This document shows positions 18,293 to 25,803 of a DNA stretch of 64,000 nt, in pieces. The notes under the pieces were generated by a model that was not told the origin of the DNA, searched no databases, and saw only the letters and a list, made by a program, of their open reading frames with translations. Position 1 is the stretch's first letter. Every line of letters starts with the position of its first letter. Source of the stretch: Nonomuraea maritima (lineage in GTDB: Bacteria > Actinomycetota > Actinomycetes > Streptosporangiales > Streptosporangiaceae); NCBI RefSeq assembly GCF_900100395.1, contig NZ_FNFB01000008.1, positions 229,618 to 293,617 of the forward strand, written 5' to 3'. The position numbers were made by a program, and so were the translations under genes.

Positions 18293-19116
18293 GCTGGACG
18301 CCCGTGACCTGGCTCTACGTGCCCGGCGACCGGCCCGAGCGGTTCGCCAAGGCGGTGGCGTCCGGCGCCGACGTGGTGATCATCGACCTGGAGGACGCCG
18401 TCGCGCCGGCCGCCAAGGACGCGGCCAGGCAGAACGCCGTCGCCTACCTGCGGTCGCGCCCCAGGACGTCCGGCCAGGTGCACGTCAGGGTCAACGACCT
18501 GGCCACCGCGCGCGGGCGTGACGACCTGGCCGCCGTGGCACAGGTGGCCGACGCCGTACGCGTGCCGAAGGTCGAGTCGGCGGCCGTCCTCGACACCGTG
18601 CCGGCGGCGACGCCGGTGTTCGCGCTGCTCGAGTCGGCCGCCGGGATCGTCGCGGCCCGCGAGATCGCCGCGCACCCGCGCGTCGCCGGAGTGGCGCTCG
18701 GCGAGCAGGACCTCGCGGCCGAGCTGACCGTCACGGACGAGCAGGCGATGAACCACCTGCGGATCCAGGTCGTCCTCGCCGCCGCGGCGGCCGGGCTGCC
18801 GCCGGTCGCCATGTCCGTCCACCCGGACGTCAAGGACGACGCCGGCCTGCTGGCGTCCTGCCGGTCCGGGCGCGCGATCGGCATGTTCGGCAGGACCGCC
18901 ATCCACCCGCGCCAGATCCCGCTGATCCGGCAGGCGTTCCGCCCCTCGGAGGAGGAGACGGCCAGGGCCGCCGAGATCGTGGCGGCGGCGGAGCGCGCCG
19001 AGGCGGCGGGGGTCGGCGCGGTCGCGCTGCCCGACGGCCGTTTCGTGGACGCCCCGATCGTCAGGCGGGCCCGCCGCACGCTCTCCCTCGCCCGCCGTCT
19101 CACCGACACGGCGTGA
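18289..19116 (+). CDS. HpcH/HpaI-type CoA ester lyase (CitE-like)
   Basis: This 275-residue TIM-barrel protein matches stand-alone CitE-like lyases (malyl-CoA, citramalyl-CoA or methylmalyl-CoA lyases). Visible are the N-terminal WLYVPGDRPERF with the CoA-binding Arg, ADVVIIDLEDAVAP, VRVNDL (Arg near residue 66), the metal-binding Glu in FALLESAAGIV, and GVALGEQDLAAEL with an Asp ligand. No citrate lyase alpha or gamma subunits are near, so it is not part of a citrate lyase complex. An itaconate- or citramalate-type route fits the CoA-transferase/lyase pair, but the hydratase that such routes need is missing here. Confidence 0.88.
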   Translation: MSWTPVTWLYVPGDRPERFAKAVASGADVVIIDLEDAVAPAAKDAARQNAVAYLRSRPRTSGQVHVRVNDLATARGRDDLAAVAQVADAVRVPKVESAAVLDTVPAATPVFALLESAAGIVAAREIAAHPRVAGVALGEQDLAAELTVTDEQAMNHLRIQVVLAAAAAGLPPVAMSVHPDVKDDAGLLASCRSGRAIGMFGRTAIHPRQIPLIRQAFRPSEEETARAAEIVAAAERAEAAGVGAVALPDGRFVDAPIVRRARRTLSLARRLTDTA

Positions 19117-19217
19117 GACGCGGAACCTTGACGCGCTGTTGCCCCTGGCTGTGCCGGAGCGCGGCCGGCGCGTGAACATCCGTCTGCGTGGCATGTGCTC
19201 AACTGGCTGGGGGGCAC

Positions 19218-20609
19218 ATGGACACCTGGCGGCGCATCTCGATCACGAAGCGCATCACGCTGTTCGGGGGTGTGCTGGCGGTGTTGCTCTCGGCGGCCCT
19301 CGCCGTCGTGGTCCTGTCCGCGGTGCACCGCTACGCCACGGAGTCCCGTACGGAGGAGATCGCCGCGGACGGCGGGCGCGTGGTCACGCAGGTGGAACGG
19401 CAGGGGCCGGTGACGCCGCTGGTCCACCACAGCGACCGCAAGGTGCAGATCGTCGACCCCCGGGGCCGGGTGGTCGCCGCCACGCCGCAGCTGAGCGGCA
19501 GGCCGGTCATGGCCGACCCGTCCTGGCGCGACATGAGGGACTCCGCCGCGGTCGTCTGCGGCGGCGCCTTCCCGTCCGGCGAGTGCAACATCGTGGTCGC
19601 CAGGGCGGCCCATCGCGACGGGCAGGTCTGGACCGTCCTCGTCGCCGCCCCCGTCGTTCCGCCGTATGTCGTCCCGTGGCTGGCCGTGACGGTGGCCGGC
19701 GCCGCGGCCGCGCTGGCGGCGGCCGTCACGGTCCTGGCGCACCGGATCGTCACCGACGCCCTGCGTCCCGTCACCCGGATCCAGACCGAGCTCGACCGGA
19801 TGAACGACGCCGGGGCCGACGACCGGCTGCCGGTGCCGGGCAGCCACGACGAGATCCAGAACCTGGCAGAGAGCGTCAACCGGACCCTCGTCCGGCTGCA
19901 CGCCGCGATGGCCCAGCAGCGCCATTTCACCTCGGACGCCTCCCACGAGCTGCGTACGCCGATCGCCGCGATCAGGGCCGAGGTCGAGGACGCCATGCAG
20001 GCGCCGGAGGAGAGCAGCATTCCCACGCTCGGCGCGAAGGTCCTGAACAGCGTCGACCGGTTGCAGGCGATCGTGGACGGTCTGCTGACCATCGCCCGGC
20101 TGGAGTCGGGACGGCCGGTGGAGCGCGAGCCGACGGACCTCGCCGAACTCGTGACGGCCCGGTGCCGGGAGCGGGAGAGCGTCACCGGCAAGGCGTTCAC
20201 GTGCTCGCTCGAACCCGGGGTGACGGTGCTCGGCGACCGGACGGAGCTGTCGCGCCTGCTGGCCAACCTGATCGACAACGCCGAGCGCTACGCCTGCTCG
20301 TCGGTGTCACTGAACGTGCGGCGGCTGCCGTCCGCCGGGCGCGACGCCCAGCGCTTCCCGGACGGCGTGGCGCTGGTGGAGGTGATCGATGACGGGCCCG
20401 GCATCGAGCTGGACAAGCGGGAGCTGGTCTTCCAGCGCTTCGCCCGGCTCGACACCGCGAGGGACCGGGACGCCGGAGGCACCGGCCTCGGCCTGGCGAT
20501 CGCCCGGCAGATCGCGTTCGCCCACGGCGGCACCCTGCTCGTCGAGGACGCCGCCCAGGGTGCGCACCTCGTCCTGCGTCTGCCGCTCCACCCGGACAAT
20601 TCCCTGTAA
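19218..20609 (+). CDS. HAMP-domain sensor histidine kinase, orphan
   Basis: This 463-residue inner-membrane kinase has TM1 at about residues 14-35, an extracellular sensor of about 110 residues with two Cys (VVCGGAFPSGECN), TM2 near 150-175 and a HAMP segment. The HisKA box is FTSDASHELRTPIAAIRAE (His near 243), with N-box LANLIDNAERYA and G-boxes IDDGPGI and GGTGLGLAIARQ. ATG 19218 is preceded by GGGGGGCAC. No response regulator is adjacent on either side, which is unusual for this class. Its stop codon is immediately followed by the first sulfonate-locus promoter. Confidence 0.9.
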   Translation: MDTWRRISITKRITLFGGVLAVLLSAALAVVVLSAVHRYATESRTEEIAADGGRVVTQVERQGPVTPLVHHSDRKVQIVDPRGRVVAATPQLSGRPVMADPSWRDMRDSAAVVCGGAFPSGECNIVVARAAHRDGQVWTVLVAAPVVPPYVVPWLAVTVAGAAAALAAAVTVLAHRIVTDALRPVTRIQTELDRMNDAGADDRLPVPGSHDEIQNLAESVNRTLVRLHAAMAQQRHFTSDASHELRTPIAAIRAEVEDAMQAPEESSIPTLGAKVLNSVDRLQAIVDGLLTIARLESGRPVEREPTDLAELVTARCRERESVTGKAFTCSLEPGVTVLGDRTELSRLLANLIDNAERYACSSVSLNVRRLPSAGRDAQRFPDGVALVEVIDDGPGIELDKRELVFQRFARLDTARDRDAGGTGLGLAIARQIAFAHGGTLLVEDAAQGAHLVLRLPLHPDNSL

Positions 20610-20611
20610 AG

Positions 20612-20653
20612 CGAGTAGGAAATGTTGACTACAGCGGATGCGAGTCGTACGTT
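20612..20653 (+). promoter_or_regulatory. sulfur-locus promoter P1 with conserved upstream box
   Basis: CGAGTAGGAAATGTTGACT at 20612-20630 ends in a -35 (TTGACT, 20625-20630); after 17 bp comes TACGTT (20648-20653). The ATG of the small ORF follows 6 bp later, so the transcript should be leaderless. The same 19-bp box recurs exactly at P2 (21324-21342). Confidence 0.75.
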
Positions 20654-20659
20654 ACGGAC

Positions 20660-20800
20660 ATGGATCAGCATCGCGGTACGGCCGTCCGCCCGGGTCTTCC
20701 TGGCGACGTGCACTGGTATGACGTCCCGGACGACGACGTCGAGCCGGGCGAGGAGACCTCGCGCCGCAGGCGGCGGCTGTGGCGGAGGTGGGCGTCGTGA
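20660..20800 (+). CDS. 46-residue small protein upstream of FMN reductase
   Basis: An ATG sits at the predicted transcription start of P1 and opens a 46-codon frame whose TGA overlaps the GTG of the FMN reductase (GTGA). The C-terminal half has high GC3. The product begins MDQHRGTAVRPGLPGDVHWY, has an acidic middle (DVPDDDVEPGEE) and ends in an Arg/Trp-rich tail (SRRRRRLWRRWAS). It has no Cys. Placement and coupling support real translation. Its function is unknown: it may be a small partner protein or a coupling leader for the reductase. Confidence 0.62.
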   Translation: MDQHRGTAVRPGLPGDVHWYDVPDDDVEPGEETSRRRRRLWRRWAS

Positions 20801-21321
20801 GCGGCGACCGCGTGGTGGCGCTCGTCGGCAACCCGCGCAGCGGCTCCAGGACCCTCGGCGCGGCCGTCGAGGTGGCCGAGACGGTGGCCAAGCGCGCCGG
20901 GCACGGCGAGCCGGTCACGGTCGTGGATCTGTCGGCCCTGGGTGCGCATCTCTTCGCACCCGCCCCGTCGCCGCGCGCGGAGATCGCGCGCGAGCTCGTC
21001 ACGGGCGCGGACGTGCTCGTCGTGGCCAGCCCCACCTACAAGGGCACCTACACGGGACTGCTCAAGGCCTTTCTTGACGGGCTGCCGTCGCGGGCCCTCG
21101 CGGGCACGGTGGCGCTGCCCCTGCTGGTGATGGGCGACCCCCGGCACGCGCTCGCCGTCGAGGTCCACCTGCGCCCGCTGCTGGTGGAGCTGGGCGCGCT
21201 GGTGCCCACGCCCGGCCTCGCGCTCGTCGAGGCCGATCTGCCCCGCCTGCAGGAGCTGCTGGAGCCCTGGCAGGCCCAGGTCGAGCCGTACGTGACGGCC
21301 GCGCCGGCAGATTTCCGGTAA
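20797..21321 (+). CDS. ssuE: NADPH-dependent FMN reductase (SsuE-like)
   Basis: This 174-residue flavodoxin-fold protein has the FMN phosphate loop VGNPRSGSRTLG at residues 9-20 and ADVLVVASPTYKGTYTGLLKAFLDGLP (cited in part), the NADPH-dependent FMN reductase signature. It supplies reduced FMN to monooxygenases such as SsuD, encoded 3.4 kb downstream under a near-identical promoter. GTG 20797 has GGAGG at 20784-20788 and overlaps the stop of the small protein. The symbol reflects family and context; biochemical assignment as SsuE is inference. Confidence 0.85.
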   Translation: MSGDRVVALVGNPRSGSRTLGAAVEVAETVAKRAGHGEPVTVVDLSALGAHLFAPAPSPRAEIARELVTGADVLVVASPTYKGTYTGLLKAFLDGLPSRALAGTVALPLLVMGDPRHALAVEVHLRPLLVELGALVPTPGLALVEADLPRLQELLEPWQAQVEPYVTAAPADFR

Positions 21322-21323
21322 AT

Positions 21324-21365
21324 CGAGTAGGAAATGTTGACTTTTGCGGATCCAGCGCCTAGCTT
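21324..21365 (+). promoter_or_regulatory. sulfur-locus promoter P2 with conserved upstream box
   Basis: This is the second copy of CGAGTAGGAAATGTTGACT (21324-21342). TTGACT (21337-21342) and TAGCTT (21360-21365) have a 17-bp spacer. The leader-peptide ATG follows 7 bp later, again implying a leaderless transcript. As at P1, the box begins within a few bases of the preceding stop codon. Confidence 0.78.
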
Positions 21366-21372
21366 CGTTCGC

Positions 21373-21447
21373 ATGAGCCAGGGTTACCGCTTGACCAGGC
21401 GCTCCCACGTGGACTTCTGCCACGTGGCCAGCGCGCAGTGTCGCTGA
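21373..21447 (+). CDS. 24-residue Cys-containing leader peptide
   Basis: The short frame from ATG 21373 to TGA 21447 encodes a peptide ending in RSHVDFCHVASAQCR after an LTRR stretch. This closely matches the actinobacterial 'putative leader peptide' type (R-x-H-[IV]-D-[LF]-C-x-V-x-S) often found ahead of sulfur-assimilation operons. Two Cys codons sit near the end. Known members of this class are thought to sense cysteine supply by ribosome stalling. Here it precedes the flavin reductase and ssuCBAD genes by 164 bp, so attenuation or coupling of sulfonate use to cysteine shortage is likely (inference). Confidence 0.85.
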   Translation: MSQGYRLTRRSHVDFCHVASAQCR

Positions 21448-21611
21448 TCACGAACTGACGGCCGCGGGCCATCGTCGCCCCGCCAGAACTCTCTCCTCTT
21501 CTCCTGCCGCTGCCACGCGACCGCCGCGGGCGCAGCGCGTCCCCGTGAGGACCTTCTTGTGATCGTGACACCCGTGCCCACCGGCAACCCCGACCAGGCG
21601 GGAGCCCCCGC
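21448..21611 (+). promoter_or_regulatory. 164-bp leader between Cys peptide and flavin reductase
   Basis: No gene is recognised here. GGCCGCGGGCC near 21460 is self-complementary and could pair with a second CCGCGGGC near 21523, so alternative RNA structures are conceivable. A pyrimidine-rich stretch (CTCTCTCCTCTTCTCCTG) lies between. This would be the attenuator if the leader peptide controls the operon. Confidence 0.35.
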
Positions 21612-22124
21612 ATGACCGACACGCTTCCCGACCGCGCGCTCGAGGCCGACCAGTTCAGGCACGCCCTGGCCGTGCACGCCAGCGGCGTCGTGGTCATCAC
21701 CGCGCAGAGCGGCGGCATCCCGGTCGGGCTCACCGCCACCTCGTTCTCCTCGGTCAGCCTCGAACCGCCGCTCGTCTCCTTCTATGTCGACCGTTCCTCG
21801 ACCACCTGGCCGCGGCTCGGCGCCGCCGACCACTTCGCGGTCAACATCCTGACCAGCGACCAGGCCGGGCTCGCCGCCCGCTTCGCCCGCAAGGGCGTCG
21901 ACCGTTTCGCGGCGCCCACCAGCTGGCGTCCCGGGCCGCTCGGCGCGCCGCTGCTGCAGGGCGTCTCGGCCCACCTCGTCTGCCTGCCCTACGACAGGGC
22001 CGTGGTCGGCGACCACCTGCTGGTCGTCGGACTGGTGGCCCACGCCGACGTGCACGGAACGGGCCGTCCGCTCCTCTACCACCAGGGGCGCTTCGGCCGT
22101 TTCCTGGCCCATCCCGACGCCTGA
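21612..22124 (+). CDS. flavin reductase domain protein (HpaC-like)
   Basis: This 170-residue protein has the split-barrel flavin reductase fold: FRHALAVHASGVVVITAQ near residue 15, GLTATSFSSVSLEPPLVSFYV near 40 (FMN-binding), HFAVNILTSDQAGLAARFA and the C-terminal GDHLLVVGLVAHADV / LLYHQGRFGRF. It transfers hydride from NAD(P)H to free FMN. With the SsuE-like enzyme this is the second flavin reductase of the locus. It leads the ssuCBAD genes, so it probably serves the SsuD monooxygenase directly. Confidence 0.9.
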   Translation: MTDTLPDRALEADQFRHALAVHASGVVVITAQSGGIPVGLTATSFSSVSLEPPLVSFYVDRSSTTWPRLGAADHFAVNILTSDQAGLAARFARKGVDRFAAPTSWRPGPLGAPLLQGVSAHLVCLPYDRAVVGDHLLVVGLVAHADVHGTGRPLLYHQGRFGRFLAHPDA

Positions 22125-22194
22125 GTCCGGGCCGCCCGGACCGTGTCCGGGCGGCCGTCCGGAAATTTCGTGACTTCTGTCGAAGGACTGCTGC

Positions 22195-23013
22195 ATGACC
22201 TCGACTGAGCTGGACCTTCCCGTGGCGTCCCGTGTGGCGCCCGTCAGGTGGCGTCTGCCCGGCACCGGCTGGCAGCGGCTGGTCAGCCCCCTCGCCCTGC
22301 TCGCGCTCTGGCAGCTCACCGGCTCGCTGGGGCTGCTGCCAGAACGCCTGCTCGCCGCCCCCGCCACCGTCGCCGCCACCGCGCTCGACCTCGTGACCTC
22401 AGGGACGCTGCCCGAGGCGGTGCTCGTCTCGCTGGGACGCGTCGCCGCCGGGTTCACCGTCGGCGCGGTGGCCGGAGTGGGCTTCGCGCTCGTCGCCGGG
22501 CTCAGCCGCCTCGGCGAGTACGCCGTCGACCCGCCCATGCAGATGCTGCGCGCCCTGCCGCTGTTCGGGCTCATCCCGCTGTTCATCCTGTGGTTCGGGA
22601 TCGGCGAGACGCCCAAGATCACGCTGCTGGCGCTCGGCGTCGCCTTCCCCCTCTACCTCAACACCTTCGCCGGCGTCCGCGGGGTGGACGCCAAGCTGGG
22701 CGAGCTCGGCGCGGTGCTCCGGCTCGGCCGCGGCGAGCTCGTCAGGCACATCGTGCTGCCAGGCGCGCTGCCCCAGGTACTGGTGGGCCTGCGCCAGAGC
22801 CTCGGCGTGGGCTGGCTCGCCCTCATCGTGGCCGAGCAGATCAACGCCGACTCCGGCCTCGGCTACATGATCAACACCGCCCGGGAGTTCCTGCGCACCG
22901 ACGTCATCGTCGTCGGGCTGCTCGTCTACTGCGCGCTCGGGCTCGTCACCGACTCGCTCGTCAGAGTGGTGGAAAGGAAGGCGCTCACATGGCGACGCGG
23001 ACTGCTCGGCTGA
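22195..23013 (+). CDS. ssuC: sulfonate ABC transporter permease
   Basis: This 272-residue inner-membrane permease of the SsuC/TauC family has about six helices (SPLALLALWQLTGSL, VAAGFTVGAVAGVGFALVAG, LPLFGLIPLFILWFGIGE, VVGLLVYCALGLVTDSLV). The conserved MQMLRALPLFGLIPLFILW and the EAA-type coupling loop EFLRTDVI/AVLRLGRGELVRHIVLPGALPQVLVGLRQ (cited in part) dock on SsuB. It follows the flavin reductase by 70 bp and overlaps ssuB by 25 bp. Confidence 0.93.
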   Translation: MTSTELDLPVASRVAPVRWRLPGTGWQRLVSPLALLALWQLTGSLGLLPERLLAAPATVAATALDLVTSGTLPEAVLVSLGRVAAGFTVGAVAGVGFALVAGLSRLGEYAVDPPMQMLRALPLFGLIPLFILWFGIGETPKITLLALGVAFPLYLNTFAGVRGVDAKLGELGAVLRLGRGELVRHIVLPGALPQVLVGLRQSLGVGWLALIVAEQINADSGLGYMINTAREFLRTDVIVVGLLVYCALGLVTDSLVRVVERKALTWRRGLLG

Positions 23014-23735
23014 CCCAGGCGCCACCCGACGGCCGGGTCGCCTCCGTACGCGGCCTGGTGCGCAGCTTCGGCGACCGGCGCGTCCTGTCCAACGTCGACC
23101 TCGACATCGCGCGCGGCGAGTTCGTGGCGCTGCTCGGCGCCAGCGGCTCCGGCAAGTCCACGCTGCTGCGCGTCCTCGCCGGGCTCGACGGCGAGGCGCG
23201 CGGCGAGATCGGCGTGGACGACGCCGTGGCGGTGTCGTTCCAGGAACCGCGACTCGTGCCATGGAAGCGCGTGCTCGCCAACGTCGTGCTCGGGCTGCGC
23301 GGTCCCGACGCCACCGATCGGGCCCGCGCCGCGCTCGCCGAGGTCGGGCTGGCAGAACGCGTCGACGCCTGGCCGCTCACCCTGTCCGGCGGTGAGGCCC
23401 AGCGCGTCTCGCTGGCGCGCGCCCTGGTCCGCGAGCCAGGACTGCTGCTGCTCGACGAGCCGTTCGGCGCACTCGACGCGCTCACCAGGATCTCGATGCA
23501 CCGGCTGGTCCTCGACCTGTGGGACCGTCACCGGCCCGGCATCCTGCTCGTCACGCACGACGTCGACGAGGCCCTGCTGCTGGCCGACCGGGTGCTCGTG
23601 CTCGAGTCCGGCCGGATCGCCCACGAAAGCCCCGTACCGCTGCCGCGGCCGCGACACCGCGACCACCCCGACCTCGTCGCCCTGCGCGCGGTCCTGCTGC
23701 GGCGGCTCGGCGTCACCCCGGAGGGAACCGCATGA
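22989..23735 (+). CDS. ssuB: sulfonate ABC transporter ATP-binding protein
   Basis: This 248-residue ATPase of the nitrate/sulfonate/taurine class has Walker A GASGSGKST near residue 52, Q-loop SFQEPRLVPW near 82, signature LSGGEAQRVSLARAL near 133, Walker B LLLLDEPFGALDALT near 153 and H-loop LLVTHDVDEALLLADRV. The start at 22989 lies inside ssuC and the stop overlaps ssuA (ATGA), as in other tightly coupled ssu operons. Confidence 0.94.
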   Translation: MATRTARLTQAPPDGRVASVRGLVRSFGDRRVLSNVDLDIARGEFVALLGASGSGKSTLLRVLAGLDGEARGEIGVDDAVAVSFQEPRLVPWKRVLANVVLGLRGPDATDRARAALAEVGLAERVDAWPLTLSGGEAQRVSLARALVREPGLLLLDEPFGALDALTRISMHRLVLDLWDRHRPGILLVTHDVDEALLLADRVLVLESGRIAHESPVPLPRPRHRDHPDLVALRAVLLRRLGVTPEGTA

Positions 23736-24721
23736 AAGCCATCAGAGCCGCAGCCCTGGCCGTGCTGCTCGCCGCCGCCACGGCGTGCGGCGCGGCCACG
23801 GGCGCCACCACCGGCGCCACCACCGGCGGCCCGGCCGACGGCGGCCAGGTGACCCTGCGCGTCGGCGACCAGAAGGGCACCGGCCTGCAGGCGCTCCTCG
23901 AAGCGTCCGGAGAGCTGAAGGACGTCCCCTACACGGTCACGTGGTCGCAGTTCACCTCGGGGCCGCCCGTCCTCGAGGCCGTCAACGCCGGATCGGTGGA
24001 CATCGGCGCCGTCGGGAACGCGCCCCCCGTCTTCGCGGCCGCGGCCGGATCGAGGATCACCATCGTCGGCGCGTCGGAGCGAGGGCTCACCGGGCAGGCC
24101 ATCGTGGTCCCTGCCGGTTCGCCGATCACGTCCGTCGCCGGGCTCAAGGGCAAGAAGGTCGCCGTCGCCAAGGGCAGCTCGGCGAACTTCCACCTGCTCG
24201 CCGTCCTGAAGAAGAACGGGATGACCTTCGACGACATCAGCCCGCAGTACCTGCAGCCACCCGACGCGCTGGCCGCGCTGTCCACCGGGCAGGTGGACGC
24301 CTGGGCGATCTGGGACCCGTACACCGCCCAGGCGCAGCACCAGGTGAACGCGCGCGTCCTGGTCGACGCCACCGGCTACGCCAACGGCTTCGAGTTCCAG
24401 ATCGCCGGCAGCGCGGCCCTCGCCGACCCGGCCAGGTCGAAGGCCCTCGGCGACTTCGTGGCCCGCATCCGCCGGGCGCACACCTGGGCCAACGACCACC
24501 CGAAGGAGTGGACCGACGTCTACGCCCGGCTCACCGGGCTGCCCCCCGACGTCATCGCCACGGTGGTCGCCCGCAACCGCTACACCGACCTGAAACTCGA
24601 CGCCGACGTCGTAGGCCGCGAACAGCAGGTCGCCGACGCCTTCGCCGAAGCCGGGCTGATCCCCGGCACCGTCAGGATCGACGACATCGTCGACACCCGG
24701 TACAACGAAGGAGCGCAGTGA
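23732..24721 (+). CDS. ssuA: sulfonate-binding lipoprotein
   Basis: This 329-residue extracytoplasmic substrate-binding protein begins MKAIRAAALAVLLAAATACG: an N-terminal signal with a lipobox-like ATAC, Cys near 19, so it is membrane-anchored. A Thr/Gly-rich linker (GATTGATTGG) follows. The mature part is SsuA-like: VTWSQFTSGPPVLEAVNAGSVDIGAVGNAPPVFAAAAG (cited in part), LKGKKVAVAKGSSANFHLLAVL, ALAALSTGQVDAWAIWDPYTA. It delivers alkanesulfonates to SsuBC. It is coupled on both sides by 4-bp overlaps. Confidence 0.94.
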   Translation: MKAIRAAALAVLLAAATACGAATGATTGATTGGPADGGQVTLRVGDQKGTGLQALLEASGELKDVPYTVTWSQFTSGPPVLEAVNAGSVDIGAVGNAPPVFAAAAGSRITIVGASERGLTGQAIVVPAGSPITSVAGLKGKKVAVAKGSSANFHLLAVLKKNGMTFDDISPQYLQPPDALAALSTGQVDAWAIWDPYTAQAQHQVNARVLVDATGYANGFEFQIAGSAALADPARSKALGDFVARIRRAHTWANDHPKEWTDVYARLTGLPPDVIATVVARNRYTDLKLDADVVGREQQVADAFAEAGLIPGTVRIDDIVDTRYNEGAQ

Positions 24722-25803
24722 AATTCCACTGGTTTCTGCCCACGAACGGAGACAGCAGGCAGCTCGTCGGCGGAGGCCACGGCCTGTCCCGTGACCACGG
24801 TCACCGGGGCGGTTTTCGCGAGCCCGACATCGAGTACCTCGCCCAGATCGCCCGCTCGGCCGAACAGCTCGGCTTCGAGGCGGTGCTCACGCCCACCGGC
24901 ACCTGGTGCGAGGACGCCTGGCTCGTCACGGCCGCGCTGACCCGCGAGACAGAACGCCTGAAGTTCCTGGTCGCCTTCCGGCCCGGCCTCCTCTCACCGA
25001 CCCTCGCCGCGCAGATGGCCGCCACGTACCAGCGGATCTCGCGAGGCAGGCTGCTGCTCAACGTCGTCACCGGCGGCGAGGACACCGAGCAGCGCCGCTT
25101 CGGCGACCACCTGTCGCACGACGAGCGGTACGCGCGCACCGACGAGTTCCTCGACATCGTCCGGCACGCCTGGAGCGGGACCCCGTACGACTTCAAGGGC
25201 GAGCACTACCGCGTCGACGGCGCGACCGTCTCGATCCCGCCCGACCCGGTGCCGCGGATCTACTTCGGCGGCTCCTCCAAGGCCGCGGGCCCGGTGGCGG
25301 CCCGGCACGTCGACGTCTACCTCACCTGGGGCGAGCCGCCCGCCCAGGTCGCCGCCAAGATCGCCTGGATGCGGGAGCTGGCCGCGGCCGAGGGACGCGA
25401 GCTGCGCTTCGGCATCAGGCTGCACGTGATCTCCCGCGACACCGACCAGGCCGCCTGGGCCGAGGCCGCGCGTCTGCTGGACGCGATCGACCCCGCCGAC
25501 ATCGCGCGCGCCCGCAAGGTGCTGGGGAACAGCCAGTCGGTCGGGCAGCAGCGCATGCTGGAGCTGCAGTCCGGCTTCGACGGCGACGTCCGGTCCCTGG
25601 AGATCCACCCCGGGCTGTGGGCGGGCGTCGGCCTCGTCCGCGGCGGCGCCGGCACCGCGCTGGTCGGCAGCCACGCCCGCGTCGCCGAACTCGTCGAGGA
25701 GTACGCCTCGGTCGGCATCGAGGAGTTCGTCCTGTCCGGCTACCCCCACCTGGAGGAGGCCTACTGGTTCGGCGAAGGGGTGCTGCCCCGCTTCGCTACT
25801 TGA
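24718..25803 (+). CDS. ssuD: FMNH2-dependent alkanesulfonate monooxygenase
   Basis: This 361-residue bacterial luciferase-family TIM barrel releases sulfite from alkanesulfonates using FMNH2 and O2. It starts KFHWFLPTNGDSR, carries the Cys of TGTWCEDAWLV near residue 61 (the E. coli SsuD active-site Cys), LLLNVVTGGEDTEQRRFGD, the RLHVISRDT His/Arg pair near 235, and LVGSHARVAELVEEYASVG, where an Arg on the mobile loop is expected. The GTG start overlaps the ssuA stop. Two flavin reductases in the same locus can feed it. Its 3' end overlaps the convergent DUF3140 gene by 8 bp. Confidence 0.95.
   Translation: MKFHWFLPTNGDSRQLVGGGHGLSRDHGHRGGFREPDIEYLAQIARSAEQLGFEAVLTPTGTWCEDAWLVTAALTRETERLKFLVAFRPGLLSPTLAAQMAATYQRISRGRLLLNVVTGGEDTEQRRFGDHLSHDERYARTDEFLDIVRHAWSGTPYDFKGEHYRVDGATVSIPPDPVPRIYFGGSSKAAGPVAARHVDVYLTWGEPPAQVAAKIAWMRELAAAEGRELRFGIRLHVISRDTDQAAWAEAARLLDAIDPADIARARKVLGNSQSVGQQRMLELQSGFDGDVRSLEIHPGLWAGVGLVRGGAGTALVGSHARVAELVEEYASVGIEEFVLSGYPHLEEAYWFGEGVLPRFAT

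Noticed and set aside
21559..21615. 18-codon ORF from GTG 21559 whose TGA overlaps the ATG of the flavin reductase
   Set aside because: It has a weak GAGGA site and coupling geometry but no similarity to anything and little coding signal; the Cys leader further upstream is the stronger candidate for control.
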